The notes under the pieces were generated by a model that had not been told where the DNA came from, searched no databases, and worked only from the letters and a program-made list of their open reading frames with translations. Made by a program: the position numbers and the translations under genes. From Calcarisporiella thermophila CBS 279.70 (taxonomy: Eukaryota; Calcarisporiellomycota), in NCBI RefSeq assembly GCF_041956535.1, contig NW_027192198.1, positions 967,109 through 1,028,337 of the forward strand: a DNA stretch of 61,229 bases, written 5' to 3'. Position 1 is the stretch's first letter. Every line of letters starts with the position of its first letter. Shown in pieces: positions 1 through 10,155 of the stretch.

Positions 1-1
1 C

Positions 2-310
2 GATGATTGCCACCACCACCACCACGATCATCATGATCACCATGATCATTGGTTCCATCATGACCATCATCATCATGACGATTACCACGATCACTGGCGT
101 CGTGGTGTCTTGGATAACACCCTGAACAATGCCGACATCATCGACCATGTGTCATTGCTCGATTCAATGGTGAACTCCAACCCACAGAGTAGCGAGAACC
201 GCAACGCTAATACCAAGGCAAGCGGGCCTGGTGACAATTCCAACTTATCCAAGCAAGGTGGCGAGGGTATCTACTTCAAGGGCGGTCACTATCACTGCGA
301 TGACTGTTAG
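2..310 (+). CDS. 3' part of a His/Asp-rich protein (partial)
   Basis: The reading frame is open from the left window edge to a TAG stop, so this is the C-terminal part (about 102 residues) of a longer protein or last exon. The first ~35 residues are almost entirely His and Asp with a few Trp/Tyr/Arg (runs such as HHHHHDHHDHHDH). A polar Asn/Ser-rich segment follows, then a short C-terminus ending GGHYHCDDC. Such His/Asp runs can bind divalent metal, but no family can be named and the N-terminus is outside the window. A TTG codon near position 110 is not a believable start because the frame continues upstream. Function unknown. Confidence 0.6.
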   Translation, partial: DDCHHHHHDHHDHHDHWFHHDHHHHDDYHDHWRRGVLDNTLNNADIIDHVSLLDSMVNSNPQSSENRNANTKASGPGDNSNLSKQGGEGIYFKGGHYHCDDC

Positions 311-1203
311 TTGATTAATCATTCCTACTCAAACCCGCCTCATCTTTAGGCTAGACTGTTAGTTCAAGAACTTTATTATTATTACACTTTTTTAGTACTT
401 TTATAATCTTCTTTTCTTTTGCATATTCTTTTTTTTTTTTCTTTTCTTGATGGGAGAATGGAGGGGGGAAGTGTTTCATTTTTTGAGAAGGATTTTTTTT
501 TCTTTCGCAATTCGTTCTTTGTGATAATTCCCTTCCTTTTTAATATACCTTACGTTCTTTTATACATCCCCCTTGATCTTCCTTTATTTTTGTATGTTTT
601 GGTTGTAGATGTTCTTCTCTTTTAATGAGCTTCTGGAAAAGCTATTTTAATAAATAAGTCGAGGGGCATTTGTTTTCCTATAAGAATTTTAATAAATGAT
701 CTTTTTAGAAATTTGCACGAAAATGGTTGTAAAAAGCCGACCATGAAGGTGATGGGAACGCAAAAATTCACTGCTTTTATATTAGGTAATTTGGATCGAA
801 AGAAAGGTCTAAAGTGCCAAAATTTCTGGAGTGGTGTTGTTTATTTATGGAAGTGTGAATTTTCCGCTCAAAACGACTGAAATTTCATCTCTACGAGATT
901 GAAGTTAGATGTGCTTGTATTCCCTGGTAGTGCCCTTCAATATTTTCTTTGCCTTTGGTTTTCAAAGAATTTCAGATTGGATTAGGCGACCTAATGCATT
1001 CAAAATGTGCCCGATCTAGCAATAGCTCTGGAAGTTTGGTTCTATTCACAAATGAAATACAACGGGAACAATACCTCTCTGGTACAACCTATTCAATTCC
1101 TCCGCAGCCAAAATTTATCGATTTCTTTCCCAATTTTCAGTACGTTGGTTCTTCTGTATAAATCAAAGTGATCACAGAAAAACATAAATCGCACCAATAA
1201 CAC
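311..1203. other. intergenic, AT-rich
   Basis: 3' flank of the His-rich gene and 5' flank of the Dma1 gene. It contains T-rich tracts (around 365-500) and no open frame with a recognisable product. The last 100 bp before the ATG at 1204 are the probable 5' leader. Nothing else is supported. Confidence 0.6.
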
Positions 1204-3027
1204 ATGTTCTGGCCGGGACCATCTGCATCCGCAGCAAGTTATCTGTCTCCCTCCTCGCCTGAGAGAGAGCAGGAACGGGGCTCCTCTTCTACAGCTCGCC
1301 AACTTTTGGCTAATACTGAATCAACGGCTACCACTGAATCTCCCACCACAGCCAATCCTCCCGAATCTACAACTGCCTCTGAATCTCGTATACGACTCCT
1401 TCCTCTTCTTGACGGTTCTCGATCTTTTAGATTCGATATAATTGACAAGAGGGTGCCGGAGGGAGTTTGTTTACGAGTAGGAAGATTTACAGAGAGATCG
1501 CGTAGCCCAACGCATGTTGCTTTTAGAAGTAAAGTGGTTTCACGAGGACATGCGGAAATCTGGACTGAAGGGGGCAAGGTATCCTATTTTCCTCACTTGC
1601 CTAGTTAGATCCATTATGATTAGAATGGACTTGTTTATATCCGTTGTTTAGTTTTACATTCGCGATACAAAATCATCGTCGGGCACATTTTTGAATCATA
1701 CAAGATTGAGCCCTCCTGGTGTTCAGAGTCAGCCATTTTTACTAAGAGATGGAGACGTGATTCAACTTGGTAATTTTGATGGTATAGGATAAATTTTTCT
1801 TTTAATCTAATTTATAACATGTTTTCTATTAAAATACAGGTGTAGATTATCAAGGTGGAAGAGATGGTATGCTTTATTTTCACCCAAGTTATCGCGATCT
1901 ATATTAATGTTGACGTATTTATTTAGAAATTTATCGTTGTGTTAAGATGCGTGTGGAGTTGAATCGCGATGCTCGAGAAGAAGCAAGTCTTTTTAAGTAA
2001 TTATTCTTGCCGGCGTATTACTTGTTTAACACACACATAATCTAACCTCAATCTTTTCCTAATAATTAGATTGAGCTTGTTCGAAAATCTTGTAAAACTG
2101 CTAGACATTAGCAATCTTGGCAAACTGTGTGAATCCGATGGAGCCTCTAACAGTACAGAATGTTGTATCTGTCTCTACGCAATTGGTCCTTTCCAGGCTC
2201 TCTTTGTTGCGCCTTGCTCGCACTCTTTTCACTACAAATGCATTCGTCCTCTTCTTGTAGATAACCATCCTCAGTTTCAATGTCCTATGTGCCGTACCTA
2301 TGTCGACTTAGAAGCTAGCGTTGAAGTTTCAGAACTATGGGCACGAGTTGCTGAGCTTAAGAAGGAGCGGGAGAAAGCAAGGACGGAAATAGATGAAGAA
2401 GATGAGTCACAGAAGCAGCCTACAGACACGCATTTACCCGAAGTTATTACGAATGACTCCGGTACGGAAACGAAGACGATATCACAAGCTTCAACTTCAG
2501 CCACAACGTGCTTACAAAGCAAAGAGAAAATGTTAGGAGCAACGTTGGCACCAGTTGAGGTTGGCGAGGATGAAGCTGTGCCCCTCTTTACTACTAGTGA
2601 AGTTGGAGACACTTCTTCAACAATCCAAGAAAAACGACGCAGTGAGCCAGGAACTTTGGCGGTAGTGGAAAATGGCGGGGATCTAGCAGATCGTTCGAAA
2701 AGAGAAAACCACAGCGAGTTCCTGCAGAAAGAGCAAGAGGATGACCTGGAAATAGATGGCACTGAAAATGATACTCCTCAATCTCGGATGAAATCTACTC
2801 GTTCGAGCATGCCTGTTCCGTCAGGAAGGCAGCGCCATCGCCGCAAGACTTCCGATGGGTCGGCCACCGATTTGGCTGAAGCTGAACATTTGCAAGGCGC
2901 AACTTTTGTAGCATCCCCTCCTCGATTATTACCAGAAATTGGGCAATTAAGGGAGTTGTCGGATCGAAATGAAAGTAATACAGTCAACACGGACGGCGGA
3001 GAGCTGACGCAGGAAAGTGGTAGATAA
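1204..3027 (+). CDS. DMA1: FHA-RING E3 ubiquitin ligase (Dma1/Chfr-like)
   Basis: Five exons: 1204-1578, 1652-1769, 1840-1866, 1927-1996 and 2070-3027 (515 aa). All introns are GT-AG and join in phase. A Ser/Thr-rich N-terminus precedes an FHA domain (about residues 71-190) that keeps GRF, the SRGHAEI core and the SSSGTFLN block of Dma1 proteins. A RING-H2 finger follows (about 228-271: CxxC, CxHxxHxxC, CPMC). The C-terminal ~240 residues are acidic, Ser/Thr-rich and probably disordered. In yeasts Dma1-type ligases bind phosphothreonine partners through FHA and act in spindle-position and septation checkpoints. That role is taken from the family, not shown here. The 27-nt third exon is confirmed by the conserved LGVDYQGG sequence it completes. 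Confidence 0.93.
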
Positions 3028-4313
3028 ACTATGTACTGATTATTCGTTTTTCGTTCTTGATTTTATTACAATTAGGAAAAATTGTGTGCATGTAAATTAG
3101 CCAGCTTTATTAAAACATGGCATGAGAAACTTTTTATCTTTTAATAAGCTGCCTTCTTTTTTTTTTTCCTTCTGTTCTCCTATTGTTATGCTTATTTTTA
3201 TATATATTATTTTATACACTTAATTTTCAATTTCTTGCTAATGGAGCTGTTTTCCTATTATATGTGTATAAAACTATGGCTATTAATTTCTCTGCTTCTC
3301 AAGATTGTGCGGACAAATATGATCATACAAAATGCACTCTCCTTTATGCTCAAGCAAGAAAAAAAAAAGAATCCTTAAGCCAAAAATTTTAATTAACATT
3401 GGGGATAAGTTTCAATATGAGAAGGAATAAAATGGTTAGGTTAGAGCGCATACGTGATGGCGACAAAGACTGAGTCAGTAATACCGACTCTTCCCACCGC
3501 CACATCCCATACTTGTCATATATGAAATTGAAAGGACGCTCTGTGTTCCATCCATTTACTTTGACCTTATTAACCTTAACCGTTTAGATAGTTGAAGCAC
3601 ATTATTAATATATCATACACCCACTAAATGGGTAAATTATTTTATATTTTAAGTGTTCACAGTAAAAAACTAATACCAAAATCTAGACTTTTTACAAGCG
3701 GATGCAATTTAATTCTAATAACGGATATAATAGATACTCATTAAAAAAGTTTATAATATATAAAACAAGCAAGGTATATAAGTCGCTCTTTTGGCTGTAA
3801 GTATCTTTCACTAACATCAGCCATGCTTATCCTGACATCACGCAAAGGGAGTAAGGATTCCATCTAGCTTAATAAAGTATTCAGAATATACCATTTTACT
3901 ATGATCAAAGTGTTGAGCAACTGATATTTTTACCTGGAAGGAATCGAATGGAGGGAAACGACCCTGAAGAATACTGGAAAGAGGGTTTTGAGGCGACTAA
4001 TAAAAAATGCAACTGAATATTATTTTTTTCTCATTTTAAGCAGCGTGCTTGGTTACAATTCAGGCAAGATGTTCTAATGTGGTCCAACCAGATGTAACAT
4101 TCCTCCCCTCAGTAGCTTTTCCGAATCAACGGGAACTCTACGCGTTCATTTTTCAAACTCTTCTCTCAGTATATCAATATTGTTTTTTTTTTTCTTCTAG
4201 TCTACTAGGAGTAAATTAAAATTGGTTTAATTTTATGCCCATTTTTAGTTTGTTCGTCTTCCAACGTGAAAAAATTCTGTCATTGCATCCTCCTCCTGAA
4301 GACAATATAAACA
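3028..4313. other. intergenic, AT-rich
   Basis: 3' flank of Dma1 (several AATAAA-like and T-rich stretches) and 5' flank of the Sec2-type gene. Short open frames here, for example 3183-3392, have low-complexity composition and no recognisable product. Confidence 0.6.
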
Positions 4314-5898
4314 ATGCAAATCGTTTTCCCACATGAAGAAGGGACGCAGCATAAGCAGAGACGTTGGTCATCGGCATCCACGCTTGATTTCCGAGAAGAG
4401 GCAAAAGGAGTAGAGGAACCTCAAAAAGAGTTGATTGACGCGTTAGCGGAGGCCGACAAGATGTTGAGAATAATGGAGGGTCATATTCTGGATTTGGAAG
4501 AGGCATTAAAGGTAACCTTTGAATATTGCATTGCCATATTATTGCACACTTTTGAACTAGTTTGTTTTTCAATTGAATTGATTGCGCATATCTTAGCTGG
4601 CCGCGAAGAAAAGGGAAGAAGAAAATCGCTATTGGGCTGAACAGCTAAGCATGCGAGCTACTGAAAGTGAGACGGCCATTGATAGCTCTTCAAGTACCGA
4701 CTCGTCAGAAGAACCGGCTGAAACTCATGTTCCTTTTCAAAGGAATGAAAGAGAACTCTACTGGAAAAATGGGCGGCAATTAAGATCTTCAGTTACTTCC
4801 ACTTCAACTTCCCTCGCGCAATTCCTTTACAACACAATCCAGCAATTTGACTCCAAAGGATTAGCTGTGCCCATTTCGCCTCACCAGAAAAATCTCACTA
4901 CGCATCCAAAGGAGCCTTCTTTATTTGATCGCGTAGGTAAAAAATTGTTGGCCAATATCAATGTCATGATGCTTGATGAAGCAGAACAACGAGAGTATTT
5001 GGAGAAGTTAAAGCGATATATTCCTCCTGGGCACCTGAGTGAGGCGTTCGCATTTTCACGGCGACGCGAGGAACGGCTAAAAGAAATGGCACATATGGTT
5101 GCAGATATCGATGAGCTGTCCCAAGCTACGCTCGAGCATCCACGGCTATCTCCTGCGAAGGAAAGCAAAGAACTACAGGTCGATCCTATAGCATTAGCAG
5201 AGTTCTCCAAGTTCATGTATTCTTATGTCACCCCGATCGGAGGTGATGCCTCCATTATTGCTCACGCTACACATTTCACCTATCTCAAGGACACATTACG
5301 TGAGATTGAGTCCTGTCTTTTTGAAGGGGCCAAAGCATGGCGTGGCCCATTTGTCAAGCGTAGGATCCTAGACGTTATTGCGCGTCAAGATGTGGAAATT
5401 CAGCCCAATACTCCCGCTCCTCAGCATGGGCATGCTGCCACTGTTAGGCGGACCAAGTGTACAAGGTGTGGAAGGATAAAACACTGTGAGTTTGATTTAC
5501 GATTTAAAGGGTTTCGGCTTGGATACGTCGGCCTTGGTTTAGCGTTTTCGACCACTAGAGGTCTTTCAAGTGTATCGGGATACGATGGAATCGACAACAG
5601 TGATCGAGACACAGTTGAGAAGAAGATCACTTGGATGCCACTGGACCGAGTGTGTAGAGATCGGATTGTTGCAGTGTAAGCCCTCCTGCTGGTTTTATAT
5701 TTTCCTTCTTCCCAGGGCTAACTCCACTTCTTTTTCATTAGTGCGGACTATTTCATGTTCTTATCACATTTGAGACGCGGACTCTTTGGAAAAGTTTACG
5801 AGTTGGATATGGAAGAAATATTCTCTACGTGTCTTCGATTGCGGAGACGAATAGCTATGGCTAGGATAGGGGGAAGCTTTGACGATGAGGGATTGTGA
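4314..5898 (+). CDS. SEC2: Sec2/Rabin-type Rab guanine-nucleotide exchange factor
   Basis: Three exons: 4314-4511, 4597-5675 and 5742-5898 (477 aa). The N-terminal third has a predicted coiled coil (about residues 36-85, Glu/Lys/Leu-rich) and a further helical block around SLFDRVGKKLL. The C-terminal half matches the Rabin/GRAB/Sec2 tail: an EFSKFM...FVKRRILDVIARQDVEIQP block, a CTRCGR cysteine pair, and CRDRIVAV-ADYFMFLSHLRRGLF followed by LRLRRRIAMARIG. The last block is split by the third intron. Family members activate Sec4/Rab8 GTPases on post-Golgi vesicles and work with the exocyst. The classic Sec2 exchange coiled coil is poorly conserved here, so exchange activity is less certain than family membership. 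Confidence 0.75.
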
Positions 5899-6515
5899 TG
5901 ATATTCATGTTTGCTTCGGACTCTTTTTTTGGTTTATAATTTGTTAGCTGTAAATATTTTTTTATTGTTTTCATGTTGGTATACTTTTTTTCGGACGATA
6001 TATTTGCATTTTCCACTCAATTGCTGCCACAAAAAAAAAACGAAAACAGAAAAATAATCAGACGCCAGATCACTGTCAAAGGGCAGTAGCGCATATTGAG
6101 TCAATTTGTCTTGGTTTTTGGATTGACTAGAATATCCCATATACTATATCTATAACCTCATTCTTATCATACACTTGGCACGACTTATGCCATTATAGTA
6201 AGGTGAATACTATAATAATCCTCTAAATGCGATGCGGGCAAGTTGGCGGATAACCGCCGACTGTATGCATCTGATGAACATCATCATTCTATTAGAGTGG
6301 CTACATAAGGGCTAAATCTACCAATTATGGCATTTATAATAAATGAATTCAGCAAAGTCACAAGATTTCTGACCATATTTCCCATCTTAATGTTTGCAGG
6401 GCGTATATACCCCTGTTTCTATTTCTTTAAATATACTGCATGCTTCTTCCTGTTGGATACTCTACACCTTTCCTGAAAAAATAAGAAGCTTGATCGATTT
6501 TTAAACTTGAGAAAA
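5899..6515. other. intergenic
   Basis: Spacer between the Sec2-type and MAPEG genes. It is AT-rich with a poly-A/T tract near 6030. No gene is supported. Confidence 0.6.
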
Positions 6516-7172
6516 ATGCCCCAGCTAATTCCGGTTGTTGCTCAGTGGTCGCCTGCGTTCGCCGCCTACTTCGCCTATCTTTCAATGAATGCTGGGACGA
6601 AGCGGTTCACCTCGAAGCAGTTGCTACTAACGAATTCCGACAAGCAGATACAGCCTTCAGATTTCGAGCTGCAGAGATACTCAGAGATGGACAGGGCAGT
6701 CCGTGCCCATGCGAAGTAAGATCTTAAGTGGATGGACATTTCCGTAGCCTTATGTCTAATGCCATTTTGCCTCTATAGTTTTTCTGAATATGTTCCACTA
6801 GGTTTGGTGAGTACTGCTTTCCTATTCCGCTTGGTGAGAATCACTTCATGGGCTAACCAATCATGTCTATATCCGAGTAGATTTTTGTTTCGGTCGCCGA
6901 ATTAAATGGGTGTCCACGAAGGATACTTCATTATTTCCTTGGCACACTTTTCGTATCGCGAGTGTTACACGCTAACTTGGGGATTTTGTCCAAAGAAAAC
7001 GCAGGCGGGTTTGGTAAAATATTACGATTTTAAAGCCCATTGTCTCAATGCTCATGGCACATTTTACCTGGTAGGCCGATGTGCCGGTTTCTTTGGAACG
7101 CTGGGCGTCATGTGTTTAAGCGCCGCGTACTCTGCTTGGTCTGTTTGCACAGGGCAGCATTTGAATCTGTAA
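6516..7172 (+). CDS. MAPEG-family membrane protein (microsomal GST-like)
   Basis: Four exons: 6516-6715, 6779-6806 (28 nt), 6881-7013 and 7075-7172, giving 152 aa, the usual MAPEG length. The signature RAHANFSEYVPLGL spans the first two junctions, then VAELNG, and a final helix GTLGVMCLSAAYSAWSVC. The third intron is 61 bp. Reading through it in either frame would give a truncated or shifted C-terminus, which supports the splice. The family comprises small four-helix membrane proteins of the ER or mitochondrial outer membrane that conjugate or reduce lipophilic substrates with glutathione. The specific substrate cannot be told from sequence. The ATG at 6516 was chosen because it gives the usual N-terminus. 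Confidence 0.85.
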
Positions 7173-7473
7173 AAATGAGTCCAATTCAAAGATGGAACGC
7201 GTAAGCTACATCTCAGCAGAGTGCCACTAGAGGCTATAGCCTTCGTTGAATAAAAATTAAATTCTTTGGATTTCTGGTCGTGAATTTTTAATTATTTTTT
7301 ACGTGCACCACACCCCAAAAATGCCTCGCGCCAGATAGATGCCCCTTCTTTTTTTATTTTTTGAAAGAAAATTAAATAGTGCATCTTCCTGTTATAATTA
7401 AATATTATTCACATTCACAGCAATCACCAAAACATTAACGCGTAACTTTCTTTAATCCTTAATACCAACCATC
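7173..7473. other. beta-tubulin promoter and leader
   Basis: 301-bp spacer between the MAPEG stop and the beta-tubulin ATG. It holds AT-rich segments and a T-run near 7347. The last ~60 bp are the likely 5' leader. No clear TATA box can be assigned. Confidence 0.5.
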
Positions 7474-9269
7474 ATGAGGGAAATTGTTTTGCTTCAAGTT
7501 GGTAAGTATAAAATAAAATAAAATAATTGCGAAAATATTAGTCCTGAGCTTCTTTATTAATTTGCGACATGATGCTAATAATTTCTCTCCCCTTCACTTC
7601 TCTTTCCATTTGCCCTGCATTTTGTCTCTAGGCCAATGTGGTAATCAGGTAAAGGGTTCAACCGCTGGTTGATCAGGAGTAGCTGAATTTTCATACATTT
7701 TGATCGAATCTAATTGCTAATTCTACTACTTCTCAATTCCATTTATCTTCTAGGTTGGCCAAAGGTAATTTTTGATCTTTTGATTTACGTGGTCATTATC
7801 ATCATCATCATCTGATTCTCTGGATAATCTCTAGATTCTGGGAAGTAATCTCTGAGGAGCATGGTATCGACGAAAACGGCGTTTATAAAGGCACGAATCC
7901 GCAGCAGTTGGCTCGTGTTAATGTCTATTATAATGAAGCATCTAATCAGCGTTATGTGCCTCGCTCAGTGCTCGTTGATCTTGAACCCTGTATGAAGCAA
8001 TCTTTGTATGCTTTAATGGAGATGAATAACTAAACACATAACTCTGAAATATAGCCACAATGGATGCAGTGCGCTCAAGTCGCTACGGAAAACTTTTCCG
8101 GCCCGACAATTACATTTATGGGCAGTCGGGTGCGGGCAATAACTTTGCCAAGGGCCATTACACCGATGGCGCTGAGCTTGTTGACTCAGTGATGGATGTG
8201 GTTCGGAAAGAGTCCGAGCAAGCCGACTCGCTCTCCGGTTTCCAGGTGCTGCACTCGCTTGGTGGAGGCACAGGGTCAGGTCTCGGCTCACTTCTTCTCT
8301 CAAGAATCAGAGAGGACTACCCCGATCGGATGCTGTCCACATTCTCAGTGGTGCCTTCGCCAAAGGTGTCAGACACCGTGGTAGAGCCCTATAATGCAAC
8401 TCTGACCGTGCATCAGCTGGTAGAGAATTCTGACGCCACCTACTGCATCGACAACGAGGCTCTGTACGATATTTGCTTCCGAACACTGAAACTCAAGAAC
8501 CCCAACTACAATGATCTTAACGATCTGGTGACCAATGTGATGAGCGGTATCTCGACGTCGTTGCGATTCCCTGGTCAGTTGAATGCAGATCTGCGAAAGC
8601 TGTGTGTGAACATGGGTAAGCATAAAGGAATGCAAAAACGCCTCTCCTCCCCCGTATTTAACTCACCCCACCCCACCACTTTGAATACTAGTTCCATTCC
8701 CTCGTCTCCATTTCTTCATGGTTGGGTTTGCACCTCTCACCGCAGTGACCTCCAAAGACTATCGCAACGTGACCGTGCCCGAGCTGACCTCGCAAATGTT
8801 CGACGCACGCAACATGATGGCGGCAGCGGATCCGCGTCACGGGCGCTATCTCACCGCCGCCACCGTGTTCCGTGGCAAAGTGTCGACGAAGGAGGTTGAA
8901 CAGCAGATGACGAATGTGCAGCAGAAGAATTCGTCATACTTTGTTGAATGGCTTCCGCACTCGGTCAAGACCGTCATTTGCGACGTGCCGCCGGCAAACC
9001 TTCCCATGAGCGCAACCTTCATCGGCAATTCCACCGCCATCCAAGAGCTATTCAAGCGTATCCACGAGCAGTTCACGGCCATGTTCCGCCGCAAGGCCTT
9101 CATGCACTGGTACACGTCCGAGGGTATGGACGAGATGGAGTTCACCGAGGCCGAATCGAACATGAACGATCTCGTGTCCGAGTACCAACAGTACCAGGAA
9201 GCAACCGCCGAAGAGGAATACGAAGAGGAGGAGGGCGAAGTGGCCCAGGAGTCAGTGCAAGAATACTAG
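7474..9269 (+). CDS. TUB2: beta-tubulin
   Basis: Six exons: 7474-7501, 7632-7648 (17 nt), 7754-7764 (11 nt), 7835-7989, 8055-8615 and 8692-9269, giving 449 aa. It starts MREI, as most beta-tubulins do (the autoregulatory tetrapeptide), carries the GGGTGSG nucleotide loop at 140-146, and runs without gaps along the family to an acidic tail ending QEY. With alpha-tubulin it forms the microtubule heterodimer. At positions linked to benzimidazole response the protein has Leu6, Phe167, Ala198, Tyr200 and Leu240. Canonical sensitive fungi have His6, Glu198 and Phe200. The 5' cluster of tiny exons is typical of fungal beta-tubulin genes. Confidence 0.97.
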
Positions 9270-10155
9270 ATAGGAGCCATAAGCTATGCAAATCTAAAAG
9301 AGTGAGAGAGAGAAAGAGAAGATGAAGAAAAAAAAAGAGTGCTAGTTTAGCTTTTGTTTTGATTTTTTTTTTTTGGTTTAAAATTATCCCCTTTTTTTCT
9401 TTTATTCTTTGCATTTATATTCCTCCTCTACTTCTTCACGGCTATATTTTTAAATAATATTAAATATTCCTCGTCTAACTATTAAATATACATCTGTTTA
9501 TCTCGTTTCCTTCCTTCCCATCGTCCCACTCTACTAGTTCTCCCTTTCCTTGGCTAAAATATCCTTGTCTTCTTTTCTTTTGTTATTCCCTTGAGGTATT
9601 TATGGCTGGAAATAAGTACTCTGACTACTGTTTTCTAGGGCTCAGCTGCTCCCCAACTTTGTGCACGGGGTGTTTTTACTATTCTCCCCTCTCAAGGCTA
9701 GGAAGTCCAAAGAAGATATCCATTATTCCGTTTATTTTGTTGAGGAGAGAAAGAACTAAAGCCCCATCACCCGAAAATTCACTAGAAAATAAAATGAAGA
9801 GAGGATAAAAGAAAAGAGATGGCTGGGAGAAATAAAGCATGGAACTCGTAAGGTAAAAAGATAAAGAGAAGAAGAAAAGAGTAAAAGAGAAAGAAACGAG
9901 GGGAATGGGGGTGAAGAGAGGTAAAGGGAATGATCATGATAATAATAGTAGAGTCACTACAACTACTAAAACAACAAAAAAAAAGAAATAGAATCAGAAT
10001 ATATATATAGAATAGAGAGATAAAGCGAAGGAGGAGAAGGAAAAGAAAAAGAGAAAAGGCAGGAAAGAAACTAGCGCAAAAGCAGAGGAAAAAAAGGTAA
10101 AAAGGCAGAGAAACAATAAGCAGTGACTGTGCAGGGGGATAACTGGTGCAAGGCC
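9270..10155. other. convergent 3' flanks of beta-tubulin and Tup1
   Basis: Beta-tubulin (plus) and Tup1 (minus) end facing each other across this region. It is pyrimidine-rich on the left and purine-rich on the right (9800-10110), giving long but low-complexity open frames that I do not accept as genes. Both 3' untranslated regions must lie here. Confidence 0.6.

Noticed and set aside
6545-6727. Alternative frame over MAPEG exon 1
   Set aside because: The other frame gives the conserved MAPEG N-terminus and splices into RAHANFSEYVPL.
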